DNA of 64,000 nucleotides from Caproiciproducens sp. NJN-50 (GCF_004103755.1 NZ_CP035283.1:62001-126000); one strand, 5' to 3'; shown: positions 1 through 8,010, counted from the stretch's first letter. Numbers and translations are program-made. Notes: generated by a model from the letters alone, not told the origin.

Positions 1-405
1 GAGACCATTCCGGCCCCGGCGAAGGGACAGTACGTGCCGGATTCTTCGCTGAAAAAGGGAGAGGTCAAGCTGACCTCCAAAGCGCGCACCGGGTACAAGG
101 CGACGGCCCAGAGGATCTTCCGTAAAAACGGGACGGTCGTGAAAACGGAGGAGCTTCCCTCCTCCTATTACAAACCGCAGCCGGCCTACTATTCCTATGG
201 GGAAGGGACCGACCTGGCCGGTACGGCCAAGCCGTCCTCCAAAGCCGCCGCCTCCCCGTCTTCCTCCAAACCGGCTTCCTCCGCGCCGCCGTCTTCAAAG
301 CCTTCCTCCGCACCCGCATCCTCCGCGCCGGCTTCTTCCACGCCCGGCGCCGGGGCTGCTGTTCCGAACGACGACATCACAACGCAGGGCGAGCCGGCAG
401 CGTGA
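1..405 (+). CDS. C-terminal part of a VanW/G5-like cell-wall protein (5' end outside window)
   Basis: The reading frame is open from base 1 (frame 1), so the gene begins upstream; a GTG at 34 is internal. The first 55 visible residues (KARTGYKATAQRIF..., then KTEELPSSYYKPQPAYYSYG) resemble the conserved end of VanW-family proteins, where a beta-rich segment ends with a TxYKPxPxxxYxG motif. From about residue 75 the protein becomes a Ser/Pro/Ala-rich low-complexity tail (repeated SSKP, SSAP, PASS), typical of a flexible wall-spanning or linker region of exported Gram-positive proteins. The tail ends in a normal stop at 403-405. The family call rests on a short segment and is moderate; the export inference rests on the tail and family. 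It is probably unrelated in function to the glycosyltransferase downstream, which has its own start region. Confidence 0.55.
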   Translation, partial: ETIPAPAKGQYVPDSSLKKGEVKLTSKARTGYKATAQRIFRKNGTVVKTEELPSSYYKPQPAYYSYGEGTDLAGTAKPSSKAAASPSSSKPASSAPPSSKPSSAPASSAPASSTPGAGAAVPNDDITTQGEPAA

Positions 406-691
406 CGCTGCATCCACGCCCCGCCGCTTTTTCGCCCCATCGTTTCGGGAGAGTAAAATCCGGGCTTTGTTTGGCGGGACCGCGGGCGGACGATTCCAAA
501 GGGGCTGAAACCGGGAACGCCGCAGGCGCGTCCCGGCCGGAGGTCCAAAAACAGCTTGACTTTTTCGCCGTAATCTGCAAAAATGAGGATGGCGGCACGC
601 GTTGCGTTCCGGCCGTTTCCGTTGCTTTAAAAATTCACAACAGGCTCTGCCGCGGCCGCGGCAGACGCTGTCTTGGAAAGGAAGAACTGAT

Positions 692-1672
692 TTGACTGAG
701 ACGCATACGCCGATAATCAGTGTTGTGATACCAGTTTACAATGTTGAAAAATATGTGGGCAAATGCCTGATTTCGCTGGAAGAACAAACTTTTCGGGATT
801 TTGAGATCATCGCCGTCAACGACGGCTCTACGGATGCCTCTCCCGAAATTCTTCGCCATTTTGAAAGCAAATATGACAACATCACCGTCGTCGATCAGAA
901 AAACGCCGGTATGTCCCTGGCAAGGAACGCCGGCATGGAAAAAGCGCGGGGGGAATACCTCACCTTTGTGGACAGCGACGATTACGTCGCGCCAACCTTT
1001 TTGGAAGAGCTTTACGAAGCCTGCGTGGACCACGATGCGGATATCGCCTGCTGCTACTATTATTACCATTTTATCGACAATGATTTCCTCTTTGAGTACC
1101 CTTTCCGGTGCAAGGGGGTCTTTAACCGCGCGAAAGCCATGAATAAGCTGCTGCGGGACGTTCAGATCCAGAGCCTGGTCTGGAACAAGCTGTACCGCCG
1201 CAGACTGTTTACGGATTACGGCATCACCTTCCCCTCCATGTGCTTCGAAGATATGGCGACCGCCAACAAGGTGTTCGCGCACGCGAACCGCGTCGTCGTT
1301 CTGGACCGGCCGCTTTACTATTATAACCAGCATTCCATGAGCACGCTCGCAACCATGAACGCGAACAAGATCAACGACTTTATCCGCGCGATCGCCATGG
1401 TCCGCATCTCCCTCGAGAAAAACGGGCTGTATGAAAAGTACAAAAAAAGTTATCTGGCCCTGACCAGAAAAACCTGCAACTGCTGCTATTTATATGTATT
1501 AAAAATGCATGGCGAGAAAAAATGTATGCGTGGGTGCATGACGAACATGCGGCGGATTTCAAAAGCGATGCGGACGTATACCTCCGATAAAACCAATTCC
1601 GCGGCGCTGTGCGATTTTTCGGAAGTGGTTGCCTCGCCTGAAACGCTGGAGGAAAACTACTCGGTCCGTTAA
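692..1672 (+). CDS. Family 2 glycosyltransferase (GT-A fold)
   Basis: Predicted 326-residue inverting GT2 enzyme that would transfer a sugar from a nucleotide-sugar to a cell-surface glycan acceptor at the cytoplasmic face. The N-terminus has the classic SVVIPVYNVEKYV start, NDGSTD at about residues 43-48 and the metal-binding DSDD at 94-97, then a conserved WNKLYRR region and a FEDM motif (likely catalytic-base region). I start it at the TTG at 692, because AGGAAG-type ribosome-binding sequence lies 5-12 bases upstream and the SVVIPVYN motif then begins close to the N-terminus; a longer frame from 602 adds 30 unconserved residues. The C-terminal third is basic with several Cys and Tyr. The next gene is a membrane flippase-like protein, which suits a role in glycan or lipid-linked sugar assembly, though the substrate cannot be told. 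Confidence 0.88.
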   Translation: MTETHTPIISVVIPVYNVEKYVGKCLISLEEQTFRDFEIIAVNDGSTDASPEILRHFESKYDNITVVDQKNAGMSLARNAGMEKARGEYLTFVDSDDYVAPTFLEELYEACVDHDADIACCYYYYHFIDNDFLFEYPFRCKGVFNRAKAMNKLLRDVQIQSLVWNKLYRRRLFTDYGITFPSMCFEDMATANKVFAHANRVVVLDRPLYYYNQHSMSTLATMNANKINDFIRAIAMVRISLEKNGLYEKYKKSYLALTRKTCNCCYLYVLKMHGEKKCMRGCMTNMRRISKAMRTYTSDKTNSAALCDFSEVVASPETLEENYSVR

Positions 1673-1707
1673 GCCCCTGCCGGAGACGGAAACGAGGTGA
1701 GCAATGG

Positions 1708-2841
1708 ATGCCGACGGAGCGGAAGGCGGAAGAAAAGACCAGAACGCGGAAAATGTTTCAGGCGTTCCTTTTTGCGCTTACGCTGGGAATGCTGATTTAT
1801 TTCTGCGTTTCCGGCAATAATCTGGCCGTCCTGATCCAAAGCCTGCCGACCATCAACCTGTTCTGGATCCTCTGCGCCGTTGCGAGCGTGGTCTTTAACT
1901 GGATGATGGACAGCCTGGTCCTTCACACGCTGATCTTTCATTCCTCCGGCGGCCGTTACGGCTTTGGAAGCGCGTTCCGGGTCAGCATGGTCGGGCAGTA
2001 TTTCAATTCCGTCACTCCGTATGCGCTCGCCGGCCAGCCCATGCAGTTCATGGCCCTGGCGGGGCAGGGAATCCCGACCGGCGTGGCCGTTTCCACTCTC
2101 GTGAGGAAATTCCTGGTTTACCAGACTTCTTTGACGGTCTATTCCCTGGTGGTCATCCTGGTGAAATATCAGTTTTTCCGCAGCAAGATCCAGGGTTTCA
2201 TGGCGCTGGCGTTCGTCGGGTTCCTGTATCAGGCGGCGGTGGTCATTGCGCTGGTCCTTTTTTCTTACAGCCCGGGGTTCACCACGAAGATCATCCATGG
2301 CGCCGTCTGGGTCCTGACAAAGATGCGAGTGGTCAAAAAGCCGGAGGAAACAGGAAAAAAAGTCAGGGATCAGCTTCAGTTTTTTCTGGAAAACAACCGT
2401 GCGATACAGGGAAAGCGCTCCCTTGGGATTAAAATCTACGTCTTTACGCTCCTCCAGCTGACGGCGCTTTTCCTGGTGCCTTTTTTTATTTATAAAGCGT
2501 TTCACAATCCCGGAGCGCCGGTATTCGATATGATCGCGGCGCAGAGCTTTGTCACCATGATCTCCGGCTACACGCCGCTGCCGGGCGCGGCGGGCGCGGC
2601 GGAGGGCAGCTTCCTTGTGCTCTTCCAGATGTTTTTCGCGCCGGAGGTCATCCAGCAGGCGATGCTGCTGTGGAGGCTGATCGCCTATTATTCCTGTATC
2701 GTGGTCGGGGCGTTTTTCGCGGCTCCGGAGCGCCGGGCCGGGAGGAAACCGGAACCGCTCGCCGGGAGGGAAGAACCGGGACCGCAGCCGGTGCCTGGAA
2801 CCGGACATGCTGCAAACAGCGGAGGAATCAAACATGAATGA
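1708..2841 (+). CDS. Lysylphosphatidylglycerol synthase TM-region / UPF0104 (YbhN-type) membrane protein
   Basis: A 377-residue integral membrane protein with about eight hydrophobic segments (first at residues 16-36 and 45-65). It matches the flippase-like TM domain family (TIGR00374/UPF0104) with conserved stretches SVTPYALAGQPMQ (about residue 105) and TMISGYTPLPGAAGAAEGSF (about 280), the latter being the family signature. Members are integral membrane proteins often next to glycosyltransferases and are thought to move or modify lipids. The C-terminal 35 residues are a charged Pro/Arg-rich tail. Start ATG at 1708 follows GAGGTGA with 7-base spacing; another ATG at 1704 is out of frame. 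It ends 8 bases inside the nadE start, so the two are translationally coupled. Function beyond the family is inference. Confidence 0.85.
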   Translation: MPTERKAEEKTRTRKMFQAFLFALTLGMLIYFCVSGNNLAVLIQSLPTINLFWILCAVASVVFNWMMDSLVLHTLIFHSSGGRYGFGSAFRVSMVGQYFNSVTPYALAGQPMQFMALAGQGIPTGVAVSTLVRKFLVYQTSLTVYSLVVILVKYQFFRSKIQGFMALAFVGFLYQAAVVIALVLFSYSPGFTTKIIHGAVWVLTKMRVVKKPEETGKKVRDQLQFFLENNRAIQGKRSLGIKIYVFTLLQLTALFLVPFFIYKAFHNPGAPVFDMIAAQSFVTMISGYTPLPGAAGAAEGSFLVLFQMFFAPEVIQQAMLLWRLIAYYSCIVVGAFFAAPERRAGRKPEPLAGREEPGPQPVPGTGHAANSGGIKHE

Positions 2842-4735
2842 CGGTTTTCTGAAAATAGCGGCGGTCACTCCGGAGATACGCGTGGCCGACTGCCGGTATA
2901 ATCTGGAATCGGTGTGGAACCTGATGCGGGAATGCGAACGCGGCGGCGTCGCCGCCGCCGCGTTTCCGGAGCTTTGCCTGACGGGCTACACCTGCGGCGA
3001 CCTGTTCCGCGACCGGACGCTGATCTCCGGAGCGGAAGCGGCCCTTGCGGAACTGCTGGCCCGCTCGGAGCGGCTTGATCTGCTCACGCTGGTCGGGCTC
3101 CCGGCCGCGGTGGGCCCGGACCTTTATAACTGCGCCGCGGTTTTCTGCCGCGGGGAGCTTCTCGGGATCGTGCCGAAGGAGAACATCCCGAATTACACCG
3201 AGTTTTACGAGGCGAGATATTTTACTCCAGGTAAAGATTTTCGACAGATCACATTCTGCGGAAAGGAGGTTCCCTTCGGGCCGGACCTCGTCTTCCGCTG
3301 CCGCGGCGCAGCCGGCCTCACGGTCGGCGCGGAAATCTGCGAGGACCTGTGGGTGCCGTGCCCGCCGTCGGTTCGCTTGGCGCAGAGCGGCGCTTCGGTG
3401 ATCTTCAACCTTTCCGCCAGCGACGAGGTGATCGGCAAGGCCCCGTACCGCCGCGACCTGGTGCGGATGCAGTCCGGGCGGCTGGCTTGCGCCTACTGTT
3501 ACGCGGACGCGGGGGAGGGGGAATCCTCGACCGACCTGATCTATACCGGGCACAGCATCATCGCAGAAAACGGGACGGTTCTGGCCGAGTCGGAGCAGTT
3601 TGCCACCGGCCTGACCACGGCGGACGTGGATTTGGAACGTTTATCGCAGGAACGGCTGCGCATGACGACCTGGCACGGAGAGGGACAAGCTCATGAGATT
3701 CCGTTTTCCCTCGACGTGCCGGAATTTAAAATGGAACGGAAATTTCCCGCGACGCCGTTCGTGCCGGGCGACGTGCGCGACCTTGCGGACCGCTGCGAGA
3801 TGATTTTGAACCTGCAGGCCTGCGGGCTGAAGACCCGTCTCAGGCACACCGGGTCCAAGTGCGCCGTGATCGGCGTTTCCGGCGGGCTGGATTCCACGCT
3901 GGCCCTGCTGGTCACCGCGCGGGCGTTTGACCTGCTGAAGATGGACCGCCGCGGGATTCTGGCCGTGACGATGCCGGGCTTCGGCACCACGGGCCGCACG
4001 CGCGGCAACGCGCAGAGGCTTGCGGAATATCTGAACGCGAAATTTTTGGAGATCCCGATCGGGGACTCCGTTTCGAAACATTTCGCCGATATCGGCCACG
4101 ACCCGGAAAACCGGGACGTCACCTATGAAAACGCGCAGGCGCGCGAGCGCACGCAGGTCCTGATGGACCTTGCGAACCAGTGCGGCGGGCTGGTCATCGG
4201 CACCGGGGACCTGTCGGAGCTGGCGCTCGGCTGGGCGACCTACAACGGGGACATCATGTCGATGTACGGGGTCAACTGCTCGGTCCCGAAGACGCTGGTG
4301 CGGCACCTGGTCCACCACGCGGCGGTGACGGGGCCGGAAGAGCTGCGCGCCCTTCTGGAAGACGTGCTGGACACGCCCGTCAGCCCGGAGCTGCTCCCGC
4401 CCGAGCAGAACGGCGAGATCGCCCAGAAGACGGAACACATCGTCGGTCCTTACGAACTGCACGATTTTTTCCTTTACTACATGATGCGCTTCGGGTTCTC
4501 TCCCGGAAAGATCTACCGCATGGCGCTTTCCGCGTTCGAAGGGCAGTACGACGGCCCGACGGTCAAAAAATGGCTGGGCGAGTTCTACCGCCGCTTTTTC
4601 ACAAATCAGTTCAAGCGCTCCGCCCTGCCGGACGGGCCGAAGATCGGCTCCGTCTCGCTGTCGCAGCGCGGCGACTGGCGCATGCCGAGCGACGCTTCCG
4701 CGGCGCTTTGGATAAAGGAAATCGAGAAGCTATAA
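2834..4735 (+). CDS. nadE: Glutamine-dependent NAD+ synthetase
   Basis: A 633-residue two-domain enzyme making NAD+ from deamido-NAD+, ATP and glutamine. The N-terminal nitrilase-fold glutaminase domain (about 1-275) shows the Glu-Lys-Cys triad as E46 (FPELCLTGY), K115 (VPKENIPNY) and C169 (EICEDLWVP). The C-terminal NAD synthase domain (about 310-633) carries the ATP-pyrophosphatase loop SGGLDS at 349-354 and GTGDLSELALGW, binding deamido-NAD. Length is in the range of bacterial glutamine-dependent NadE. ATG at 2834 is preceded by GGAGGAA at 2821-2827; a longer frame from 2807 adds nine unconserved residues inside the upstream gene. It overlaps the membrane protein by 8 bases. A strong terminator follows, so it closes this transcription unit. 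Confidence 0.96.
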   Translation: MNDGFLKIAAVTPEIRVADCRYNLESVWNLMRECERGGVAAAAFPELCLTGYTCGDLFRDRTLISGAEAALAELLARSERLDLLTLVGLPAAVGPDLYNCAAVFCRGELLGIVPKENIPNYTEFYEARYFTPGKDFRQITFCGKEVPFGPDLVFRCRGAAGLTVGAEICEDLWVPCPPSVRLAQSGASVIFNLSASDEVIGKAPYRRDLVRMQSGRLACAYCYADAGEGESSTDLIYTGHSIIAENGTVLAESEQFATGLTTADVDLERLSQERLRMTTWHGEGQAHEIPFSLDVPEFKMERKFPATPFVPGDVRDLADRCEMILNLQACGLKTRLRHTGSKCAVIGVSGGLDSTLALLVTARAFDLLKMDRRGILAVTMPGFGTTGRTRGNAQRLAEYLNAKFLEIPIGDSVSKHFADIGHDPENRDVTYENAQARERTQVLMDLANQCGGLVIGTGDLSELALGWATYNGDIMSMYGVNCSVPKTLVRHLVHHAAVTGPEELRALLEDVLDTPVSPELLPPEQNGEIAQKTEHIVGPYELHDFFLYYMMRFGFSPGKIYRMALSAFEGQYDGPTVKKWLGEFYRRFFTNQFKRSALPDGPKIGSVSLSQRGDWRMPSDASAALWIKEIEKL

Positions 4736-4760
4736 ATGCAAAATCTTATTTTAGGATAGG

Positions 4761-4799
4761 AAAAAGGGAATCCGACGTCCAGATCGGATTCCCTTTTTT
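4761..4799 (+). terminator. Rho-independent terminator after nadE
   Basis: Perfect inverted repeat of 15 bases (4761-4775 with 4784-4798 region, AAAAAGGGAATCCGA / TCGGATTCCCTTTTT) around an 8-base loop, ending in a T run. The A-tract on the 5' arm makes it potentially active on both strands. Confidence 0.9.
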
Positions 4800-4857
4800 G
4801 TAAGGCTCCCGCGCCGCCGGCCGGGTGCTTACCACGCTTGAAAAGGAGAAAACGGAA

Positions 4858-5523
4858 ATGAAATATAAAGCGGTGATCTTTGACCTGGACGGCACGCTGC
4901 TTGACTCCATGAAAGTCTGGGAACAGGTGGACAGGGATTTTCTGCTGCGGCGTGGTCTTCCGTTCACGCGGGACTATACCGAGGCGGTTTCCGCCATGAG
5001 CTTTGGGGAAGCGTCGCGCTACACCGTCGAGCGTTTCCGGCTTTCCGAGACCCCGGAGGAACTGATCCGCGAATGGAGCGCGATGGTCTCGGAGGAATAC
5101 GCGCACCGCATCGCGCTCAAGCCCGGCGCGCGGGAGTGTCTGCGTTTTCTGCGGGCGCGCGGGATCGCACTGGGCGTTGCGACCGCCCTTTCGAAGGATC
5201 TGTACGGCCCGTCGCTGCGGAATAACGGCATTTACGGACTTTTCGGCGCGTTCGCTTCCGTGACGGAGACCGTGCGGGGAAAAGGATTTCCGGACGTCTA
5301 TCTCCTTTGCGCCGAACGGCTCGGCGTTTCGCCCGGCTCCTGCCTTGTCTTTGAGGACGTGCTGCCGGGCCTAAGAGGGGCGAAAGCAGCCGGGATGGAC
5401 GCGGTCGGCGTGTATGACGCCGGCTCCGGCCTCTCGGAGGAGGACGCGCGGTCCGTCGCGGACGGATACGTCAGAAGTCTTGCGGAGGTGACGGAGCCGG
5501 AGTTTTTCAATCGGTTTTTATAG
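4858..5523 (+). CDS. HAD-superfamily phosphatase, beta-phosphoglucomutase-like
   Basis: A 221-residue HAD-IA hydrolase. Motif I is FDLDGTLLDS at residues 7-16 with the two catalytic Asp; a helical cap follows (about 17-85); motif II is the T in VATAL (about 105) and motif III/IV is the K in GKGFPDVY and FEDVLPGLRGAKAAG (about 163-178). This arrangement matches phosphoglycolate phosphatase / beta-phosphoglucomutase-type enzymes, which dephosphorylate or isomerise small sugar phosphates; the true substrate cannot be read from sequence. The start at 4858 has AAAGGAG 10 bases upstream, whereas an upstream GTG at 4825 lacks a good site and would put motif I too deep. It lies behind a terminator and before a repeat region, so it is probably monocistronic. 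Confidence 0.9.
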   Translation: MKYKAVIFDLDGTLLDSMKVWEQVDRDFLLRRGLPFTRDYTEAVSAMSFGEASRYTVERFRLSETPEELIREWSAMVSEEYAHRIALKPGARECLRFLRARGIALGVATALSKDLYGPSLRNNGIYGLFGAFASVTETVRGKGFPDVYLLCAERLGVSPGSCLVFEDVLPGLRGAKAAGMDAVGVYDAGSGLSEEDARSVADGYVRSLAEVTEPEFFNRFL

Positions 5524-5802
5524 ATTTGATTTTGTCCGGCAAGCGGCTCTTAATCCTAATTTTTCTTTACCTGTGGCCCGGTGCCCCTTAACCTTTTTTC
5601 TATTCCTTTTTCTTTGCGCTCGGGCCGCGCGGGGACGCACAGCGTCTTTCGCGCCTACGGCGGTCGCGACTTCAGCCTTTTTTGCGATCAAGCCGGACAG
5701 GGCCGATCTTTTGCGGACCTGAGGCTCGGTGGCTCTTAACCCTAATTTCTTCTTACTTCTACTCTTGCGCTCAGGCCGCGCAGGCCCCTCCTTTCGGTCT
5801 TG
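5524..5802 (+). repeat. Cluster of REP-like intergenic repeats, left flank of the IS30 insertion
   Basis: No gene is visible. The sequence is built of modules seen elsewhere in the window: a GGACGCACAGCGTC hairpin plus CGCGCCTACGGCG (about 5632-5660; same family at 12898, 46268, 54932, 55072), the segment GCGATCAAGCCGGACAGGGCC (also at 46331), and the block GGTGGCTCTTAACC...TTTCTTCTTAC...GCGCTCAGGCCGCGCAGG (also at 41519, 46376 and, inverted, at 42089-42240). The last conserved bases (TTTCGGTCTTG, 5793-5802) continue into unique sequence at the equivalent locus 46441-46451, but here are interrupted by the insertion element. Confidence 0.75.
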
Positions 5803-6884
5803 GGTGAATTGTCAAGTGAAGTGCAACAGATAAGAAGAAATGACTTCAGCAGGAGTTTTCCAATTCAAACATTTACGCGGGCGGTCGTTGAGACGCTCCA
5901 TGACAAATGCCACGGCTTCTGGGGTAAGTTCTGTAAAACGGGTTCCTCTGGGGAAAAACTGACGAATCAATCCGTTCGTATTTTCCACAGTTGGCTTCTG
6001 CCACGGAGAGGCTGGGCGAGTGTAATAATACAACGCTTCAAAGCGGCTCTCAAATTCACGGTGGCAGTTGAATTCGATCCCTCGATCCGACGTTACCGTG
6101 CGGAGCGGAACCTTTCCGCCTTCAAAGAAGAACTCAAAGCCCCGCATGACTTCTTCCCGTCTGATGTTGCGCAGGACGGCCAGGCAGCAGTATCGACTTT
6201 TTCGGTCGGTCACATTCAGCAAATAAGCGCGTTTTGCTTGTCCGAACCCGATCGTGTCAGCTTCCCAGTCTCCAAGTCTCTTTCTGCGTAGAGCTTCTTT
6301 GCTTCTCTCCCGGATTTCCCGCGCCCCGGCCTTGTACCCACGAGTTTCTCCATGCTGACGGCCATAGTGACGCAGTTTCATCGTAAGTTGTACGGAACGT
6401 GGCAGCAAGTCCGCGCGTAGCCACCGATATATGCTGCTGTGCGAGATTTTCATGTCCCGGTCATCCGGATAGTCTAACCGGATTCTTCCGGCAATTTGTT
6501 CGGGCGACCATGACAATTCAAGCTTTTCGGATATGTAAGCTGTCAGACGTGGGTTTTGATACAGCCTCTTCCGGCGGCATTCCATTCGCCGTTCAAGGTA
6601 CCGGGCCCGTGCCGGAACGCTAAGATATTTTTGTCCCGAACGGTTCCTCTTGATCTCCCGGCTGATTGTGCCCGGATCCCTTTGCAACCTGCGTGCAAGC
6701 TGCCTCATACTGATCCCGTTATTCCACAATTGGGCTATCAATGCGCGCTCTTTTGGTGTAAGATGGTGGTAGTCCATAAAAAGCCTCTCCTTCAGTGGTG
6801 TCTTTTCAACTCCTACTGTATCATGGATTTGGCTTTTTGTGGACTCTTTCTACCCTCCTGTTGCACTTGCTATTTTAATTCACC
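5803..6884 (-). mobile_element. IS30-family insertion sequence
   Basis: A 1082-bp element bounded by imperfect 27-bp inverted repeats: 5803-5829 and the complement of 6858-6884 share GGTGAATT, an 8-base unmatched stretch, then AAGTGCAACAG. It encodes one transposase on the minus strand filling nearly the whole element. Size, single DDE gene and N-terminal helix-turn-helix fit IS30. Compared with the intact repeat array at 46441-46559, the element here sits exactly between sequences that are 107 bases apart in the other copy, so it either replaced or deleted that stretch. No clean target duplication is visible. Confidence 0.9.
5812..6777 (-). CDS. IS30-family transposase
   Basis: A 321-residue DDE transposase. 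The N-terminus has the IS30 helix-turn-helix (HLTPKERALIAQLWNNG then RQLARRLQRDPGTISREI, about residues 5-42), followed by a second DNA-binding region with LSWSPEQIAGR (about 90). The integrase core carries D in GDWEADTI (about 180), D in TSDRGIEF (about 234) and E in KPTVENTNGLIRQF (about 270), so the catalytic triad is intact. It ends with LNWKTPAEV, the usual IS30 C-terminal motif. The stop codon lies inside the left inverted repeat. The gene looks complete and possibly active. Confidence 0.95.
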   Translation of the reverse strand: MDYHHLTPKERALIAQLWNNGISMRQLARRLQRDPGTISREIKRNRSGQKYLSVPARARYLERRMECRRKRLYQNPRLTAYISEKLELSWSPEQIAGRIRLDYPDDRDMKISHSSIYRWLRADLLPRSVQLTMKLRHYGRQHGETRGYKAGAREIRERSKEALRRKRLGDWEADTIGFGQAKRAYLLNVTDRKSRYCCLAVLRNIRREEVMRGFEFFFEGGKVPLRTVTSDRGIEFNCHREFESRFEALYYYTRPASPWQKPTVENTNGLIRQFFPRGTRFTELTPEAVAFVMERLNDRPRKCLNWKTPAEVISSYLLHFT

Positions 6885-7159
6885 GTTCTTCTAACAACAG
6901 CTTTTCATGGACGACGGGGGCTGAAAAATTAAAGCCACAAAGTATTTACCTAAAAGCTGAAATTCTTCAAAAAGTTACCTTTTTACATACGGCGTAAGAT
7001 TGGGAATCGTTCAATGGGAAGCACTTGCGTAAGAATTCGTTGTTGCTTCATGACAGGTGCCGGGGTGCAGGGGGACGTTTAGGTGCCCCTCCCGGCGGGA
7101 AGTTGAAGTCCCCCTGCATAGTCTTTGCCGCCTTTCTGCTATATCAGAAAGGCGGGGCC
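6885..7159 (+). repeat. Structured non-coding module 2, copy 1
   Basis: A roughly 275-base block, nearly identical to 46559-46833 and close to 41773-42047. It contains a small AAAAAG-TTAC-CTTTTT hairpin (about 6969-6984), an 11-bp perfect helix TGCAGGGGGAC / GTCCCCCTGCA (7066-7076 with 7108-7118) that encloses a TCCCG/CGGGA hairpin, and an 11-bp perfect hairpin CCGCCTTTCTG / CAGAAAGGCGG (7128-7138 with 7145-7155). A 23-base segment at 7023-7045, bracketed by GAAGC and CTTC, is the variable part between copies. No coding potential is convincing on either strand. Its function and transcribed strand are unknown. Confidence 0.8.
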
Positions 7160-7335
7160 TGTCCGGCCTGAGGACATAGAAAAAATGAATAGAAGAAATT
7201 TTGGGTTAAGAGGCACTTGCTAAAGGCAAACATATAATCGCCACCCGCGCCCCGGCCAAAGAAAAAATTGGGGTTAAGAGTCACCGGGCGCCAAGCACTC
7301 AAAAACCGAAATAATATCAAATCGAATATTACCTG
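7160..7335 (+). repeat. Link region with REP-like fragments
   Basis: Contains short copies of the GTCCGGCCTGAGGACATAGAAAAAATGAATAGAAGAAATTTTGGGTTAAGAG unit (given here in pieces; also at 46912-46962) and the GGGCGCCAAGCACTCAAAAACCGA segment that precedes the promoter in both this array and at 46966. No gene seen. Confidence 0.6.
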
Positions 7336-7364
7336 TTGAATTTTGGTAAATTAAGGATTATAAT
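7336..7364 (+). promoter_or_regulatory. Sigma-A type promoter of ncRNA copy A
   Basis: TTGAAT (7336-7341), 17-base spacer, perfect TATAAT (7359-7364). The same promoter with the same spacer precedes the other two copies (47016-47044 and 12295-12323), and the spacer GTAAATTRAGGAT is conserved too. Confidence 0.85.
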
Positions 7365-7370
7365 AGATTT

Positions 7371-7600
7371 GCAAGGTAAATAAAAAACGCAATGCAGGGA
7401 TGAAGTGTTGAGACCACTCCACCCCCTGCATACGGAGAACCACCCTCCATATACCACGGAATTCACCGCGCATTGCAGGACTTATTATACTTCCTTTTTC
7501 TGTTTTTGTACAGGGGAAGGAAGGAGAAACACTTCTTTTTCCTCCTGTATCTGCGCGCGCGCCGGTGTATGGAATGACAAATTCCGTACCGGCGCTTTTT
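7371..7600 (+). ncRNA. Structured ncRNA candidate, copy A
   Basis: Predicted transcript of about 230 nt between a promoter and an intrinsic terminator. The 5' half folds as a junction: closing helix GCAAT (7389-7393) with ATTGC (7472-7476); hairpin P2 starting TGCAGGG and ending CCCTGCA with an inner AGTG/CACT pair; hairpin P3 GGAG/CTCC; hairpin P4 CGG/CCG. The 3' half has a 13-bp pyrimidine/purine hairpin (CTTCCTTTTTCTG with CAGGGGAAGGAAG, about 7490-7524), whose 3' arm can alternatively pair with CTTCTTTTTCCTCCTG downstream. It ends in GCGCCGGT...ACCGGCGC followed by TTTTT (7559-7600). Nearly identical flanks but altered P2/P3 hairpins relative to copy B. I do not recognise a known RNA class. 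Confidence 0.65.
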
Positions 7601-8010
7601 GTTGCCTTGCGGGCGGCGTGACGCCGCTTCCTTCGGCCTGCCGGACAGAACGGCGAAAATTCGCGGCTCAGTTTGGCAGGACGGTCTGGGGAATCTCCCA
7701 AAGGCAAAGCCCTTGCGCGGACCCGCCGGTCCATTGGACGAACGTGCCAACGGCGGACGCGATTTCCGCTTGCCGGGAGTTTCTTCCCTCTGTCCCACCC
7801 GTCTCAGCTAATCATCTCGCTGTCTGCTGAACGGTGGGCCGTTGGATGCAACGTCATCGTTGCCCGCCGGCGGAATTCCGAATGTATGTGAAAGAAGTAT
7901 GAACGCGGAAAGTCCAGCCCATACCCGGCGCAGTGAGAGAGATTCCGCCGGCAAAACAGGGAGCGGAGCGCCTGAACGGCGCTTCGCTCCCGATTTTTAT
8001 CAACAATTTG
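7601..8010 (+). repeat. Downstream repeat module shared with 47285-47690
   Basis: About 410 bases almost identical to the stretch after ncRNA copy B. It has the GTGACGCCGC hairpin, the segment GGAAAGTCCAGCCCATACCC and ends in a strong hairpin with T run (7959-7998). Frames across it are open in places in both copies, but lack ribosome sites and run through the structured parts, so I do not call a gene. Confidence 0.7.
7959..7998 (+). terminator. Terminator-like hairpin in repeat module
   Basis: 13-bp stem GGGAGCGGAGCGC / GCGCTTCGCTCCC (one G-U pair) followed by ATTTTT. The same hairpin occurs at 47642-47684 and, in the opposite orientation, at 41402-41445. Confidence 0.75.

Noticed and set aside
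1669..2868. Long minus-strand frame opposite the YbhN-type gene
   Set aside because: Arg/His-rich antisense shadow typical of GC-rich coding DNA; the plus-strand frame has family motifs and ribosome site.
7405..7830. Open frames of about 141 and 148 codons in the two arrays (also 47067-47513) that are similar to each other
   Set aside because: They pass through the ncRNA hairpins, its terminator and downstream repeats, have no ribosome site, and the diverged copy C does not keep the frame. Similarity follows from the DNA repeat.
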